Source: Acidimicrobiaceae bacterium (GTDB taxonomy: Bacteria; Actinomycetota; Acidimicrobiia; Acidimicrobiales; UBA8190). From it: a stretch of 6,501 nucleotides of DNA. The translations under genes were made by a program, and so were the position numbers. The notes under the pieces were generated by a model. That model made no database searches, was not told where the DNA came from, and saw nothing but the letters and a program-made list of their open reading frames with translations. The stretch is from the NCBI GenBank assembly GCA_003453695.1, contig DMNK01000074.1, positions 5,745 through 12,245 on the forward strand, in the 5' to 3' direction. This document shows, one piece after another, positions 5,785 through 6,501 of the stretch; position 1 is the first letter of the stretch; each line of letters opens with the position of its first letter.

Positions 5785-6501
5785 TCACAGGACGGAGACC
5801 ACGCCGGGCTCGTCGGGGATGTCGAGGTGATCGTGCCCGTGGTCCTCGCCCAGTTGGGCCTGGTCGCCGCGGCCCGCCACCACCAGGATGCGGCCGTGCA
5901 CGCCCAGAACGTCCACGTGGTGCCCGTACAGCCCGCTCAGCACGTCGGAGCGCACCACCTCGTCGGTGGTGCCGTTCACGGTCCTCCCCTCGGCGATGTA
6001 GACGATGTGGTCCATCACCGCCAGCAGCGGGTTCATGTCGTGGGCCGAGATGAAGACGGTGACGTCCTGGTCCTCGGCGATGCGGGCCAGCAGCCGGACC
6101 ACCTCCTGCTCCGCTCGGATGTCGAGGTTGGCGAGCGGCTCGTCGAGCAGGAGCAGGCGGGGCCGGCCCACGAGGGCGTGGGCGATGAGCACCCGCTGCT
6201 GCTCCCCGCCCGAGAGGTTCCCCACCCGGGCGTCGGCGAGGTGGGTGGCGCCCACCGCGTCGAGCATCTCCGCCACCGGCTCTCGCCGGCGGCGCCACGG
6301 CAGCGGCACCCCCCAGCGGTCACCGTCGAGCCCGAGGGCCACCACGTCGCGCGCCCGCAGCGGCATGTCCGGGTCGAACACGAGCTTCTGCGGGACATAT
6401 CCCACGGCGCCGTGGGCGGGGCCGTGGGCACCGGCGACGCTCACCCGTCCGTGCTGGGGGTGCACCAAGCCGAGGATCACCCGGAACAGCGTCGTCTTGC
6501 C
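5785..6501 (-). CDS. Metal ABC transporter ATPase, 5'-truncated by window edge
   Basis: Cytoplasmic ATP-binding subunit that powers the two permeases. 238 residues are visible, and the window ends inside the Walker A motif, whose visible end is GKTTLF (1-6). The in-frame GTG at 6480 is internal. Also present are the Q-loop YVPQK (Q38), signature LSGGEQQR (96-103), Walker B LLLLDEP (116-122; D120, E121), D-loop NLD and the H-loop His154 (SAHDMN). All key residues past Walker A are intact, so it should be active. The family is the ZnuC/TroB/MntA type of metal importers, supported by the downstream ABC-3 permeases. The C-terminus continues about 30 residues past the usual HGRILVV segment and holds HGHDH (221-225), a possible metal-binding patch. 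Perhaps 30-40 N-terminal residues are missing. Zinc, manganese or iron cannot be told apart. Confidence 0.93.
   Translation of the reverse strand, partial: GKTTLFRVILGLVHPQHGRVSVAGAHGPAHGAVGYVPQKLVFDPDMPLRARDVVALGLDGDRWGVPLPWRRRREPVAEMLDAVGATHLADARVGNLSGGEQQRVLIAHALVGRPRLLLLDEPLANLDIRAEQEVVRLLARIAEDQDVTVFISAHDMNPLLAVMDHIVYIAEGRTVNGTTDEVVRSDVLSGLYGHHVDVLGVHGRILVVAGRGDQAQLGEDHGHDHLDIPDEPGVVSVL

Noticed and set aside
4866..6053. Plus-strand open frame of 395 codons opposite the permease and ATPase genes
   Set aside because: It is His/Arg/Gly-rich without domain features and antisense to three motif-supported transporter genes.

Overview
The window is very GC-rich, with G or C at most third codon positions, GTG/TTG/CTG starts and tightly packed genes. 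Together with a gene set closely resembling a mycobacterial cytochrome P450 operon, this points to a high-GC actinobacterium. The genus cannot be read from the sequence. The first ~75 bases are runs of A, T, G and C that look like a degraded contig end, so the window probably begins at an assembly edge.

Positions ~79-4041 (+ strand) hold one compact operon of five genes: a 5'-truncated CYP123-like P450, a short-chain dehydrogenase/reductase (SDR), a full-length CYP51 (sterol 14-alpha-demethylase family), a small CxxHxxC-type (3Fe-4S-like) ferredoxin, and an NTF2/SnoaL-fold protein of unknown function. The first four match, in order and in sequence as far as I recall it, M. tuberculosis Rv0766c (cyp123), Rv0765c, Rv0764c (cyp51) and Rv0763c. 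The fifth sits where Rv0762c would be. Junctions are short or overlapping (20 nt gap, 4 nt GTGA overlap, 13 nt gap, 1 nt gap), which suggests co-transcription and partly coupled translation. The likely logic is that the ferredoxin feeds electrons to one or both P450s while the SDR acts on an alcohol or ketone of the same isoprenoid or sterol-like substrate. No ferredoxin reductase and no sterol cyclase are in view.

Positions 4070-6501 (- strand) hold a converging second operon, read from right to left: an ABC ATPase cut off by the window edge inside its Walker A motif, then two different ABC-3 family (ZnuB/TroC/TroD-type) permeases. This is a metal-ion importer (zinc, manganese or iron; not resolvable here). 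A His-rich tail on the ATPase fits a metal theme. The substrate-binding protein and any metal regulator would lie beyond the right edge.

The operons meet tail to tail at 4042-4069, where a small hairpin could act as a terminator. Both operon promoters lie outside the window. No RNA genes, mobile elements, CRISPR arrays or gene-free stretches over 300 bases were seen.
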